A stretch of DNA of 64,000 nt from the NCBI RefSeq assembly GCF_033568475.1, contig NC_133123.1, positions 190,315,821 to 190,379,820 on the forward strand, read 5' to 3'. The DNA is from Henckelia pumila (lineage: Eukaryota; Streptophyta; Magnoliopsida; Lamiales; Gesneriaceae). The notes below the pieces were generated by a model. That model made no database searches and was not told the DNA's origin. It worked only from the letters and a program-made list of their open reading frames with translations. Position 1 is the stretch's first letter, and the number at the start of each line of letters is the position of its first letter. The translations under genes and the position numbers were made by a program. Shown here piece after piece: positions 34,495 to 47,095 of the stretch.

Positions 34495-37286
34495 TGAAAC
34501 GTCTACTACTAATAAATGCGGAAATTTTTTTTTTTTAAATAATCTATAAATAATACTATACATATACGCCCATACATATATGTATAAACATAAAAGAAAT
34601 AATTTTACTACATAAAAATAACTTAATTAATTGCTAAAAATATCCTTATGCAAGAAATAAAAATACTAAGTTTGATAATTCAAAATTCCCATAATTAAAA
34701 TAATAAAAAGAAGAACTTGTTTAAAAACTCTGCATAATAAAATAAATATTTCTTAAACATCAACTAAAATCTGCGACGGTCACGGGGTCCACTGCTCCGT
34801 GAGCTCATAAGTCCTCACCACCGGTAGGAGCTACATAAACATCATCATGCTCACCTGCACTATATAAGCGTAGTGAGCCTAGGGGCTCAACATGTCTAAT
34901 CCTTTATAACAAGGTTAAAAATAATGCATCACATAATTACTAATACATATACATGTAAATGAGCATGCATGGAAATATTTTCATCACATAATAAAACTGC
35001 TGAATCATAAACTGAATCATAACCATAATCATAAACATATTATTTCTTCATCATATATAACATAATTGAGCAATGCTTTTGAAACCTGAAGATGGTCCTA
35101 TCCATAAGTGTGACGCTCATGTGTCGACTGATCAGTCTCCTGAACCAACGTACGATGGCGGTGATAAATCACCTCCTATGGTAGTAAACTACAGAATCAT
35201 ATGGTGGATAACCACCCCTATGGTAGTAAAACTACCGAATCATATGGTGGAAAACCACCCCTATGTCACACATACTTCAATTTCCACCAAAATATTTTAT
35301 TTCTCATCATTTACATAATTATATACATAAGAAATTTTATGAATGCATGCACTGAAAATATGTCCGTAATATATATTTAATTAATTTTTCATAATATACT
35401 TAAAATAGACTTCATGCATAAAAATAATTAAATATATATTCCGGACTTATTTATTTTTCATGGGTTGGTCCAGACTGCTGGTCACTCATCTAGGCCCATT
35501 AAACTTAAATAAAACCCAATAATCATATTTTTAGCCCAAATAACTTAATTAAACTTAAATGGGCCCAAATAAAATATTTAAGCCCATTAACTTAATTAAA
35601 CACAATAAAATTCTAGACTGGCCCAAAATCCACTGACTGGACCAAAAATTCTCATGGGCTCCCAAGCCCATAAAAATCATTGGGCTAACTTAAATAAATT
35701 ATTTAAGTCCCAAATAAAAATATTTGGAAACCCAAATAATTTTCTAACTATTTATTAAAGACAAAAAACCACTTAAATTCATAAACACTTAAAAATTAAA
35801 ATACCCGAGCCCGGCCTACCTAATCCAAACCCAGACCCTACTGACCCGACCCACTACACCCCAGACCCGACCCAGAGCCCAGATCCGACCCGGAACCCCT
35901 CCTGGACCCTAAACCCGTAGCTCCCCCTTCCCAGCTCTCCTCAGCCATGAGCAGCAGGCTTTGTGGCCTGCTACCGGCCAGCTCTGGCCATCTACCGGCC
36001 AGAGCTCCACCATCTACACCTAGAGGACTTCAAGATGTTTCCATAAAGCCAAAAACCAGCCAAAACGGAGTCCTAACAAAGGAGAACGAATCCCTGCAAG
36101 TCGCCCCGTCCTCAGCTCGCGCGCAGACGCAAGCAGTCCCAGCGTTTTGCTTCGTGCCAACGACTCAGACCACCAAAGGCCACGAAACCACCTCTCAATC
36201 TTAGCCAACATCTAAAGCTTTCAAACCCAACAAACCTCACCCAAAATGGTGTCCTGAGGAAGGAGAACGAACCTCTTTTCCACAGAAGCCTAAACCTGCG
36301 CGAACCATGCACCAGAAGTGATTGCTTCGACTTTGACCCATCCAGCCCCTTTCCAACCACATCACTCGACCATGAGGACCCTAAGACACCCCTTGACCCT
36401 CAGCTAACTGCCCTGGACCGAACCTTGATGGATAAAACATGAGCATGAACAAGAAATCACCAAAAGCATGCATCAAACCACAATATCTTGCATAAATTCG
36501 AACCAAGCAATAATAAATCCTTAAGAAAGATGTCATGCATGATATATAGCTTATATGATGGCTAAAAAAAAGTTTTAGACATGCCTTTTTAGTTATTTGA
36601 CGAAGAAAGACGCGTATACGAGGCTCCGGGACGACGAACGACCAAATAAATCCTCAAAGAAAAGGTTGATCGGCTATGGTGGCTTGTTTTCTGCTGAAAC
36701 CGTGAGGGAGATGAAGAAAGATATGGGGTAGGCAGCTAAGGAGGGTTTTTGATGATTAAAGATTTGGTTTAGGGTTAAATATTAGATAATTACTTAAAAT
36801 ACAAAACCTAATTAGATAATATACTATAAAATCATAATTAAAACTATTACTAATAATTAAAATCTGATGTAAAAGCATAAATCCCGAAATTATAAATTAA
36901 GGGATTTTTAAAATTTAAATAAAGTCATTAAAATGACTTATTTTGGCTAAAGATCAACCCTTAAATAAATATATAACTAAATACTAAAATTTTCTTGACA
37001 AAATATCTTAAAATATTATTTTAAGGCTCATAAAACTCATAAAATATTTTTGGCTAAATATTTTGGCATCTCGTCCGTCCACGGTCCCGTCTACGCGATC
37101 AAAACCAATAATTCCTTAAAAATCTAAAAATTTTAAAATAGCGGGTTAAATGCTAAAATAAATTAAACCATGCATATAATTCACATAATAACACATAAAT
37201 GTCATTTAACCCAAATATAAATTTTAAATAATTATTTTCCTTAATTATGCATGCAAATTTACGTATTAAAATTTTTGGGTGTTACA
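34495..37286 (-). mobile_element. 5' LTR of element B
   Basis: An uninterrupted 2,792-bp LTR, TGAAACGTCTA to GGGTGTTACA, followed by the ATATT duplication. It supplies the empty-site reference showing where M cut the other LTR (gcatgatatatagctt, about 36535-36550). Confidence 0.88.
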
Positions 37287-37291
37287 ATATT

Positions 37292-38600
37292 GATCTCAAC
37301 TGATTCTTATAATTCATTAAGAATATATATGGATATTAGACATAATGTTTGTCAATATTTCGGATGAATATTGATTTATGATCAAATATATGTTACTGCT
37401 CTCAAAGATGCAAGATTATGACATCGACAATCGTAGAAACATATTTGTTTATGTATATATATCTCTATATATTAACATGTATACCATAAAAGTATGAAAA
37501 TTTATTTTATGCATAGTTGAAATGGATATATTAACTTATATGTGAGACACGTCAGACTCACTCCGATTTATAATAGCTATACTTTTGGTATAAAAAGAAA
37601 TACATTATCATGTGAAATTCAGTTATAAAATCCGTCTCACAAAAATTTACGGTGATATCTTCTCACACAAGTTTTTGTTATTTTGGAAACACAACACTCC
37701 TTTTGAATTTTTCTTTTAAATGATCATTTCAATAATTTTTTTTAAACAAATAACAGAGTGTTTTAAATCTTATGACCATTGGAAAGAAAAGTACGTCTTG
37801 ATTTCCCAAAATCATTATATACATATATATATATCAATTACCAATATTTGGAGAATATTGATGATATATCTAAATTAATCTAAGATAGTAATATTGATCA
37901 ACATATAAAATTTTTCAATATTCCTGAATAATATTTATCTAAATTATTTATATACTATTTGTGAATATATGAAATATTCCTAAAAGATAATGATATCTTA
38001 TCTAAGATTTGTAATATTCTTGAAGAATAAAGAAATTTAGATCAGAGACTAATTGTCTATATTCCTGAAATACGCTAATATGAGATCTAGGATTTAATTT
38101 GTAAATATTATTGAAGAATATTACTCTAAAATCTAAAGATTCGTCGATATTATAGAAGAATTTAGATTTAAGATCACCAATATTTTCTCCGTTTAAAAAA
38201 CAAAAGATCACCAATATTTTTTAAGGATGTTGATACTTGATTCGATGCTGATTTAGCAAATCTATATCCTTTTAAATTTTACACACCTTTCCTATTTTAT
38301 TTCATTTAATGACAAAATATTATATTTAATATAAACTATAAAAAATACAAATTTCATATATAAAAAAGAAAATAATTTTCAAATTAAAAGATGTTTTATA
38401 TCATAAATCATCATCAAATATCATCGCATTATTATGAAAGATTTTATTTTAAAAATATCTCAAATAAGTCATGTCACTAAAAATTATAATCACGAACTAA
38501 TATTATTATTTTTTAATGATATTGTATTATATTCAAAACGTGTGTATGGTAATAATATATTAGTTAGAATCATAATATTTTATTTAGAATCATAAATGAT
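37292..38600. other. AT-rich spacer with degenerate AATATT repeats
   Basis: No gene is visible. From about 37840 to 38225 the sequence repeats short, partly palindromic units built on aatattcctgaataatatt-like cores. Near 37540-37670 a gtgagac...gtctcac motif pair resembles a widespread plant MITE, without clear ends. Confidence 0.5.
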
Positions 38601-39832
38601 TTTATGTGATATTATATGATTTGTTTGCATGATTTAAAATTTTATTTTACCATTTAACTCGCAATTATGAAATTTGTGAATTTTTTTGAGAAATGTTATT
38701 TTTCGATCGCGTAGACGGAACCGTGGATGAATGAGATGAAGAATTTTCACCCAAAATATTTTATTGAGGTTTATTGGGCCATAAATTATTTTTTAAGGTT
38801 TTATTATAAGGAAATAAGAATTTTAATATTTATATATGTATAGAAGCCCAATTTTCACCAAAATAAGTTAATTTAAGAGCTTTTAGTAGGATTTCAAAAG
38901 CCCACATTATATAATTACGAAAATTTTTCATAAAATATCAGATTTTTATTGGGTTTTATGTGTCTAAACTTAAATGATTATTTTATGAAGCCCAACCCAT
39001 TATCATGCAAACAAATACAAAAATTTAGCCTCATTCTTTTCCTCATCTTCACGTTCAACATCCCTAATCGCCATATTAGATCTCTAAAGCCTCCATCTCT
39101 TCACAAAACACACAACACACGATTTTTTGAAGATTTAAGCCAGGTTTCACGAGCCGTTCATCCCGAAAAATCCTCTACGTATCGGTATCGCGTCTTTGGA
39201 TTGAAATCTTCACAAGGCACGTTTTAATTCCCTTTTTGGCCACCATTTAAGCCATAGTATTCTGATGCATACATAAAAGTTTTGATCTAACATGTGGTGT
39301 GTGAATTTTATGGAGATCTTGCATGTTTATATGAGCTGCTCACGTTTTTATGCCATATTCATGTGTCTTTCCTCATGTTTTTTCCATGGATGGTTCTGGA
39401 CTGCTAGATCGTGGTTAGTAGGTCGTGTTAGGGTCCCTAGGGTCAGACTAGATGATGGATTGAAGCTGGTCTAGGCTGGAAACAAAGCCAAACTCAAAAC
39501 GTGCACAGTAGGGCGCAGTTTGAGCAGTTTTGGTAGAATGGCTCGTTCGGACGGTAGGGTGAGAGTTAGAGGCTGGTTCTAGTCGGGTTAGAACCCCAAG
39601 ACCTTGAGAAAAGTCCTTCAGGTGGTGTTCCGGTCGGTGGTAACCAGATCTGGGCGGCCAAATGGCCTGAAGTCAATGCATGCGTTCTGCGCATGAGCAG
39701 AAACTAGGGCTAGATTCTTTTGGTTTGTTCTCCTTCTACAAGGCTCGGTTTAAGGTTAAATTTATTGGGTTAGAACCGTCTAGATATGGGGATGAGATAC
39801 CTAGGCCCGAAGCCCTTTCCATATGCTACAGG

Positions 39833-40198
39833 TGTGATGCCCGGGGCTGACGAGGCAGGGAGTGATCGCCGGTGCCAAGAGATTGCACGGACAATGAGCG
39901 GCTCCTAGAAGGCTTTTAGGCGGAGGGAGACATGAATGAACCGATCCCATGCTGGAATGATAGGGATTCTGAGACTGTGCAGGTATGGGGCTGCATAGAT
40001 GAGGAGTGCTTAAAAGATTTTATATGTACTACTCATATCAAAAAGGTGCATCTTCTTTTCGGGAGCTCATCATATAAGAACTCCAAAGTTAAGCGTGCTT
40101 GACTTAGGGCAATTATAGGATGGGTGACCCCGTAGTTTCGTGTGAGTGAGGACATAAGCACGCTGGAAAGACCCGTCTTAATATAGTGGGTCGTTACA
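39833..40198 (+). mobile_element. 5' LTR of Cassandra
   Basis: A 366-bp LTR starting TGTGATGCCCGG. It carries a single copy of the tatgtactactcatatca unit (about 40020-40040) and the better-preserved 5S-like block. Confidence 0.88.
40075..40140 (+). ncRNA. 5S rRNA-like segment in Cassandra LTR 1
   Basis: AGAACTCCAAAGTTAAGCGTG and TAGGATGGGTGACC match the internal control region of plant 5S rRNA (A box around AGTTAAGCGTGCTT, C box GGATGGGTGACC). The segment between them is altered and the 5' third of 5S is not recognisable. In Cassandra such segments can be read by RNA polymerase III; whether this one is active is unknown. Confidence 0.8.
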
Positions 40199-40268
40199 AA
40201 TGATATCAGAGCCGACCTCTCTTAGTACGGTATGGTTCGGGGACGAACCAAGCGAAAGCTGGTGGGCA

Positions 40269-40674
40269 TGTGACGTCCGGGGTTGACGAGGCAGGGAGTG
40301 ATCGCCGGTGCCAAGAGGTTGCACGGACAATGAGCGGCTCCTAGAAGGCTTCTAGGAGGAGGGAGACATGAATGAACCGATCCTGTGCCGGAATGAGATG
40401 GATTCTGAGACTGTGTAGGTATGGGACTGCATAGTTGAGGAGTGCTTAAAAAATTTCATATGTACTACTCATATCAAAAATTTCATATGTACTACTCATA
40501 TCAAAAAATTTCATATGTACTACTCATATAAGAACTCCAAAGTTAAGCGTACTTGACTTGGGGCATTTATAGGATGGGGACATGGGGTGACCCCCTGGAA
40601 AGTTTCCCAGGGTGCGTGTGCTTGAGAACATAAGCACGCTGGAAAGATCCATCTTGATACAGTGGGTCGTTACA
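40269..40674 (+). mobile_element. 3' LTR of Cassandra with a triplicated repeat
   Basis: A 406-bp LTR starting TGTGACGTCCGG. It is longer than its partner mainly because the atttcatatgtactactcat unit occurs three times in tandem (about 40451-40530, period near 27 bp). Confidence 0.88.
40530..40610 (+). ncRNA. 5S rRNA-like segment in Cassandra LTR 2, C box interrupted
   Basis: The A-box-like AAGTTAAGCGTACTT is kept with one change, but the C-box region reads AGGATGGGGACATGGGGTGACC, with nine extra bases relative to LTR 1. Downstream CCCCTGGAAAGT is closer to 5S than in LTR 1. Confidence 0.72.
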
Positions 40675-40977
40675 ACAGGATTGTGGTTTGGGATACTGGG
40701 GCCCGATTGAATTTTCATATGATTATGATTATACGCCTATGGATCCGGGGTGAGCCTGGTGAAGTGGCATAAGAGGTGAAAATCTCACCGCCACGTACGT
40801 TGGTTCTTTGATTGATCAATCACACATGTTACGGTCACACGACATTGATGCAACCTAAAAAAAGTTTCAAGTTATGACATGCCATATGTTATTATGTATG
40901 ATAATTGAGATAAGCTATGATTATGAATGTTATGTTTATGATCCAGCCATGATTTACATTTTTAAGAACATGCATGC

Positions 40978-43224
40978 TGTGAGGACCTCGGTTCTAAACA
41001 TCTAATCAATAATAAATCATTCAATAATCGACAGAGAGTCCGGAGTAAAAAGGTAAATAATTTTTTTTAAAGCATGCACGGACCCTGTGCACCCTTCGTG
41101 CTCGGGTCTGTGCATTAACCTGTAGCCAAAGGGTTCGGAGAATACAAAAATACACGGACCCCGTTCATCCTCCGTGCATGGGTCCGTGCGAAACTAATGC
41201 ACTAAAAACCCAACTCTCTGTTTTATGCACGGATCCCGTGCACCCTTCGTGCTCGGGTCCGTGCCCAACTTTTCAAAATCAACAAGTTACTGCCTCTAAC
41301 ATTGTTCACACGGACCCATGCACGGATGCATGTTTGGTGTCCGTGCATGAACAAATTCCAACATAAACAAGATGCGAGGGTACACGGACACCTACACTGA
41401 CGTAGGCACGGGGTCCGTGCCCTACTAATTTTCTGAAAAATAAGAACAGACAGCAGAACATGTAAATCCAACAATCAACTCAAACTCATTTCAGCATGCA
41501 TAAATCCAGTACAAGATAGTTCTAAGTTGTACAAATATTCGAATGAGTAAAACATGCATCAACTATAAGTTCTACAATTCAAAATACAATACTAGATACA
41601 AACGAGCTCAACAATAAAAATATCGACTTCTAAACCAAGTCCTCACTTCTATCATTCCCAACTCGATGTAATCATGCTGCCTCTGACTCGAACCTATCCC
41701 ATCTGTTGCCAAACACACATACAAAACAAGGCAACAGCCGGATAACTCCGGTGAGAATAACATTCCCAGTAAAAGATACATAACAAGTAAATCCACGTAA
41801 TATATCAAATCATGATATACGTAACAACAAGACAAGCAATTCAAGTAGTATACCAACCACCTGAAATATCAACAACTCAATTCGAAATGCAATAAAATGC
41901 AATGCATGTCTTTAAAACAGAATTATCGACTCGGATAATCCAAGAATCTTGTTTCTTCTTTTGGGATCCTGAGGTCAAGATATCACAACAACTCACCGAC
42001 TCTCCCGATCGGGGTGGATGATGCATATCTCAATCCTCTAGACTCTGAAGCAACTATAAGGAGCCTCGGGCTAATGGAGTAACTCGACGACCAATTCCAC
42101 TTGATTATAGTCCCCAAAATGTCTAATTAAGACTGAGCAACTCGGCCCTTTTAAAATCAATCATTCTGGCTCAGTATGAATGCATATGAAAATCGTAATA
42201 CATTCAAGTAATTCAACTCAACGCATTTAATCAATCAAAACAGGTAATCATGCATGTATGTGATTTAGGAACTCGAGAATAAGTCTAAACTCGAGTAGTC
42301 GTTCCTTTTCGATTCGATTTCGTCTATTATATTTTCTTCGATTCGATGAAGCTTCAATCTGAACAAGTTACAAGAACGAGAATTCTAATCAAAATTCCAT
42401 TCAATCGTAATTCAACGATTAAGGTAAACTCGTTACCAATTCTCGATCAATTCTTCGACGATTCGGATTCCACGAACTCTGAACTCAACAATATTCAACC
42501 AAATATATACGAAGATACAAAAGAGCTCAATATCCAACAATCCAATTCAAATCAAGCCCAAAAAATTCAATCAAACTCCTATATTCTGAAAATTTCAAAC
42601 CGGCGACATAACGGCTATAATTCGACTAACCAAAAACCACAGACAACAATATATCGATTCAATTCAAATTTTAACACCAATAATCCATCAAAACAATTCA
42701 AAATCCAACATCATCTTAAACCCCATTTTTGAATTTATCCTATAAAATATTAACAAATCCGAACGTCGTTCTTTTTCCGATCCGACTTCGAATATACGAT
42801 CTATGCTAGCTCAAGAACAACATATCCGAAAATAATTTGATTCCAATAACATCCCAAAAATGAAGTATAGCCGATCGAATAATAACTTACGGTAAAACGA
42901 AGCTCTCGATGTCATGATCGTGAATATGCATTCAGATTGAATTTCTAACAGACGAATCGAGCAAAAACCGAAATCAGAAAGCTTGAAGGAACGTCCATGG
43001 AGGGAATCGGCTAGGAGGTAGAAGAAGAATAAAATGGTGAGTCACACGCGTCATCACCATAAATATCAAGTCAAAATAGTCAATTCGCATTTTGGTCCCT
43101 AAATTCTTCAAAAATTATAATTCGGTACTTGATCAAATATCCATTCAACCCTCGAATTTCATAAACTCTGATTGTAAATATTAACCTCCTATAATCTCGA
43201 TTAGGCTAATTTTGGGGCGTTACA
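40978..43224 (-). mobile_element. 3' LTR of element C with GGGTCCGTGC hairpin repeats
   Basis: A 2,247-bp LTR, TGTGAGGACCTCGG to GGGGCGTTACA. Between about 41074 and 41425 it holds repeated, inverted cacggaccc / gggtccgtg motifs. An open frame at 42346-42732 is shared with the other LTR in shorter form and has no domain. Confidence 0.85.
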
Positions 43225-43240
43225 ATTCTCCCCGTCTAAG
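43225..43240 (-). other. Polypurine tract of element C
   Basis: ATTCTCCCCGTCTAAG next to the 3' LTR corresponds to a CTTAGACGGGGAGAAT purine-rich tract on the element's strand. Confidence 0.6.
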
Positions 43241-43319
43241 AACTTATTTCATCAACGAAGTCGACTACGGTCCAACCACATAAGAAAGAGATAGAATCAA
43301 AGACTACAATAAGAATTCA

Positions 43320-46300
43320 CCTCTCAGAATTAATTTTGGAAATCGCTGCTTCATATCGGAATCTGTCTTCCAAATTGCTTCTTCAAATCCGTATCGAATC
43401 CACTGCACTTTCACAACTGATTTGGTCTGTTTTGGAGCTACTTCTCTTTTTGGTCAAGAGTCAAAATCGGTCGATTCAAGGCAATTCGATGTCTCATTTA
43501 ATTCGGTCTCATAATCGGCTAAAGAACATAAGAAGATTCGGGTTGTTATTTCAGCAACAAAGAGACGACCAAAACGTCGTGAATACTGAAAGAGAGATGA
43601 AACAAGAGCAAATCTGTAGGCAAGATTTCCTATATTCTCCAAAATCTAGTAAGAATCTATCAATCCCAAAGACGATCTCTCTCTCTTCTCATTTCTGACA
43701 AAGCCTCTGAAGTAGAATCTTCCGAATTACTCGGTCTCCCTAATAAAAAATACAGAGGTCTATGTCTGAAATTCGTATACTATGTCTGTCTATCAAGAGT
43801 TGTCTTTATTCTCGTCAGAATAATCTTCATGTGCTCAGTCATAATTCGAAACATATCTGGTCCCAACTCAGGTGACTCAGAAAAATCATCCCAATACAAA
43901 TGAGATTTTCATTTCTTCTCATACTACTCTTCAAAATATGCCATCAAGATACTCGTCTGATAGCTGTCGTTATACGAAATCTCTACAAGAATCAAGAATT
44001 CTGCCAACTAGTGCTAAATTTGAGCACTACAGCTCATGGAATATCCTCTAAAGTCTGAATCGCCCGCTCTGGCTGTCCGTCGTTCTGAGGATTAAAGCTG
44101 AACTCAGATGTAATCGAATAACAAAGACCTCTTGAAAAATGAGTCAAAATTCGAAGAGTGAATTGAGGATCTTGGTCTGAAACGATAGACTTTGACAGAC
44201 CAAACAATCTGAGAACGTCTAGGACAAAAATATCGACCAGCTGATCAAGTCTGAAAGTCATTCTATACGGAATACAGTATTAGGTTTCATTAATCGGCCA
44301 ATACTACTCAGATAGCATCTCAATCTCAGACTGACCGTGGTAGCTTCGTGACAAAATCGATCGAATGTAATACAATTTCCACATTGAACAGATAAGTTGT
44401 ACAACAGACAATCAGGTCGCTCTCTCTCTGCTTTCAGCTGCTGACAGTTCAAATATCGGAACACAAACTTCTTGACATCATCCATTATCTGCTTCTATAA
44501 GAATCGACTCTTCAAATAATCGAATATCTTTCGGTCATCTGAAAGAATACTGAATCGAATGCAATGTGCCGCTCACAAGATAAGTCGTCTCAATTCTGTA
44601 ATTTTGGCACAAAAAGACAAATATCTCAAATAAAACATCATTACTGACCTAAAAATCAGACTATGTCCAGATCTGACTCTTATCTATCGAACTCTGAATA
44701 ATCGAATCAGATTTCCATGCTTCTTTAATCTTCAGAATCAAATCCAGTTAGGCTTGAAAATCAAAATCCTGATAGACCTCCTATCTGCTTCATACTCTAA
44801 ATCAAAAGTACAATAATCATCGATCAAAATAGGACTATCGATAGTATATAAAATAAGGAACAAATATTTTGGCTCAGAGCATCAACTGCTGCATTCGATT
44901 CGCATGATAAAACCAGCTTTCACAGTCAAAGTCCTTCAACATATTTAATCATCTTCTCTATCACAAATTCAGTTCGGACTGCAAAAACAATACTTCAATT
45001 TCTAAGATCAGAAAAGATTTCGGAAGTCTCTTCGTAAGATAGTGATGCCAGATCTTTCAAGCAATAAGATCGCTGTCAATTCAAGAACATGAATCGGATA
45101 TCGAGTCTCATACGGCTTCAGCTTTCTCGATGCCTAAGCTATCATGTGCTTCCTCTGAATAAGAATACTTTCCAAGCTTCGATAAGAAGAATCGTAATAA
45201 ACTGTAAGATCATCAATATCGGAAATAAATAAGAAATACTGAAGCGCTGATCAATCTTTTTTTCATGTCAATAAGAACTGATCTTATAAGATTCAGTCCA
45301 AACAGAAGACGCATTCTTCAAAGATAGTTGAGTAATCGGCTTCGGAAAAGAAGAGAATCCCTCGATAAATCTTTTATAAAATCCCGCTAGACTCATAAAT
45401 CTTTGAATCTCGATATGGATGTCGGTCCATATCAATTCAAACCAGCTTCGATCTTGCGGTGATTGACAGAAATTTCATCTCCAGAGATAATATGATCGTA
45501 AAAATCAATTCGATCCCCTCAAAATTTGTACTTCGATATAATAGCATTCAACTGCTCGGCACGCAAAATCTTCAACGACTTTCAAATACTTTGACCGGTC
45601 AGTATGACTCTTCGAAAAGATAAAAAAATCATCGATAAGAATAATCAGGAATTCCGCTAACTACCTCTGAGAGATTCGATTAATAAAATCTACAAACACT
45701 GCAGGAGCGTTTGTTAATTCAAAGGACAAGACTAAAATCAAAGCGGTCATACCTCGTTCTGAATGCAGTTTTCAATACCTCTTTCTCTCGAACTTTCAGT
45801 TGATGTTGTCTGATCTAAATTCGATGCTGAATTCAACCTCACAAATCGTAGGCAAATCGGGAATCTCATCCGAAACAACGTTAGCAACTCTATAACCTCG
45901 GGTATATCAACCAATTCGGGCTGAATTTCAGGAGATCAATTGCGAATATCGAAAATCCTTCTGCACCTTTTTGTAACAAACGGTCATTGACAAAACGGAT
46001 ATCAAAGGAATCTTTGATCGAGAATCCTTACCGTAACTTACCACTCGTAAATCATCTCGTAACTGAATCTGACAAATTTCTAAAATCCATCCACGGTTGA
46101 CCTGTACTCAGTTAAAGCAGCTATACAGACAATATAATCAAAATCTGATAACATAAGTACCATACTGCCCATTTCAATCTTATTCCTATCAAATCGAAGT
46201 TCAGAATTCCGAACTAACCTCAAAGAACACAATCTCTCCACGAAAGGCAAAGAATATCAACAGCACTAGGCCACGACTCGGATGGTAACAAAAACATCAA

Positions 46301-46450
46301 ACAAATTTTTCGAATGGAAAAGCAATGAAAGGTACCCATAACTATCAATACAAAAGTAGAATAATCAAAGATCGAACAGTCACCTACTACGTCAAAGTCA
46401 GGTGCAGCCTGAGCCTGAAGATCCTCGTTAAGAGCAAAGACTAAGTCCTG
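43320..46450 (-). pseudogene. Element C Pol remnant
   Basis: Fragments are recognisable on the minus strand: integrase HHCC-finger remains (44485-44258, LNCQQLKAE), integrase core (44261-44034, SIVSDQDPQF and NDGQPERAIQTLED), and RNase H/RT-like patches between about 44880 and 45900. Frames are repeatedly broken by stops and indels. It cannot be translated as one protein. Confidence 0.75.
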
Positions 46451-47095
46451 TTGCCTCGGAGGTTGATTCAGATTCTAATTAATTCTCAATTGATTCTGCG
46501 GTTGAGGCTTAAAAGAATGAACATTCTGAGGTCGCTCACCTCCTCGCTGAGGACATCTCGTAGCAAAGTGTCCAGTCTGATGGCATATATTGCAGCTTCC
46601 ATAAATTCCCTGACACAGCTCACTAAGGTGACGACCTCCACAATTGCTGCAAGACATACCTGAAGATCCTAAACTCTATCCTGAACCAAAATGTTTCGAA
46701 TCACTGAAACTAAAAGAACTACTCCCAGACTTCATGAATTTTGTTCCCCTCGGTTGAATATGATCTCTTATGTTGCTACCTCTATATCTGGTCGATTGCT
46801 GGAAAGGGATCAGTTGAAGAAATTCGGATTTAAACATAATCTAAGAAATAGTCGTACCTTGATTCTCTAATGATTTCTTCTTCAAAATCCACCAACTTTT
46901 TGCAATACCCTGAAGTTGGTACATCACTAAATGAATTCGACGGTCATCGGTATATCCCAGAGAATCAAATAACTGATCGATTTCCTCTAACCATCTTCCA
47001 CACCCATTAGCATTCTCAGTACTCTTCAGAGTCGGTGGGTTAAATGACTGCAACCTCATCAATAACGCTTCCATCGGTGTCGAAGAGACATCCAT
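46451..47095 (-). pseudogene. Element C Gag remnant
   Basis: Two gag pieces remain: the N-terminal core (47095-46841) with NPPTLKSTEN, RWLEEIDQLFDSLGYTDD and AKSWW blocks, and a zinc-binding region (46657-46475) with the CCHC knuckle CNICHQTGHFATRC preceded by a second Cys/His cluster. Stops and frameshifts separate them. The gag type differs from A and B. Confidence 0.82.

Larger units (their letters stand above)
14494..37286 (-). mobile_element. Element B: defective Tekay/Del-like chromovirus, carrier of the nested elements M and A
   Basis: The element is flanked by 5-bp ATATT duplications (14489-14493 and 37287-37291). Its 3' LTR (14494-16551 plus 30067-30805) is split by the insertion of M and A; its 5' LTR is 34495-37286. 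After removal of the insertions the LTRs are about 2,797 and 2,792 bp, and in the first 200 bp I count about five substitutions, so B is clearly older than A. Internal sequence 30806-34494 holds broken gag and pol. It needs outside proteins to move, if it can move at all. Confidence 0.85.
39833..40674 (+). mobile_element. Complete Cassandra-type TRIM retrotransposon
   Basis: An 842-bp element flanked by 5-bp ACAGG duplications (39828-39832 and 40675-40679). It has two LTRs (39833-40198 and 40269-40674), both TGTGA...GTGGGTCGTTACA, around only 70 bp of internal sequence: a PBS TGATATCAGAGCC at 40201 and a purine-rich tract before the second LTR. Both LTRs hold 5S-rRNA-like sequence, the hallmark of Cassandra, a terminal-repeat retrotransposon in miniature. 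It has no coding capacity and depends on other elements' proteins. Confidence 0.92.

Noticed and set aside
39292..39474. 60-codon frame in LTR E
   Set aside because: No homology recognised and it lies inside a transcribed-type LTR leader.
40075..40140. A functional 5S rRNA gene
   Set aside because: Only the internal control region is recognisable and it sits in an LTR; the start and the pairing 3' end of 5S are missing.
42346..42732. 128-codon frame in the C LTR
   Set aside because: The counterpart at 48862-49104 is shorter through indels, so it is not conserved as protein; it is rich in Asn, Ser and Gln.
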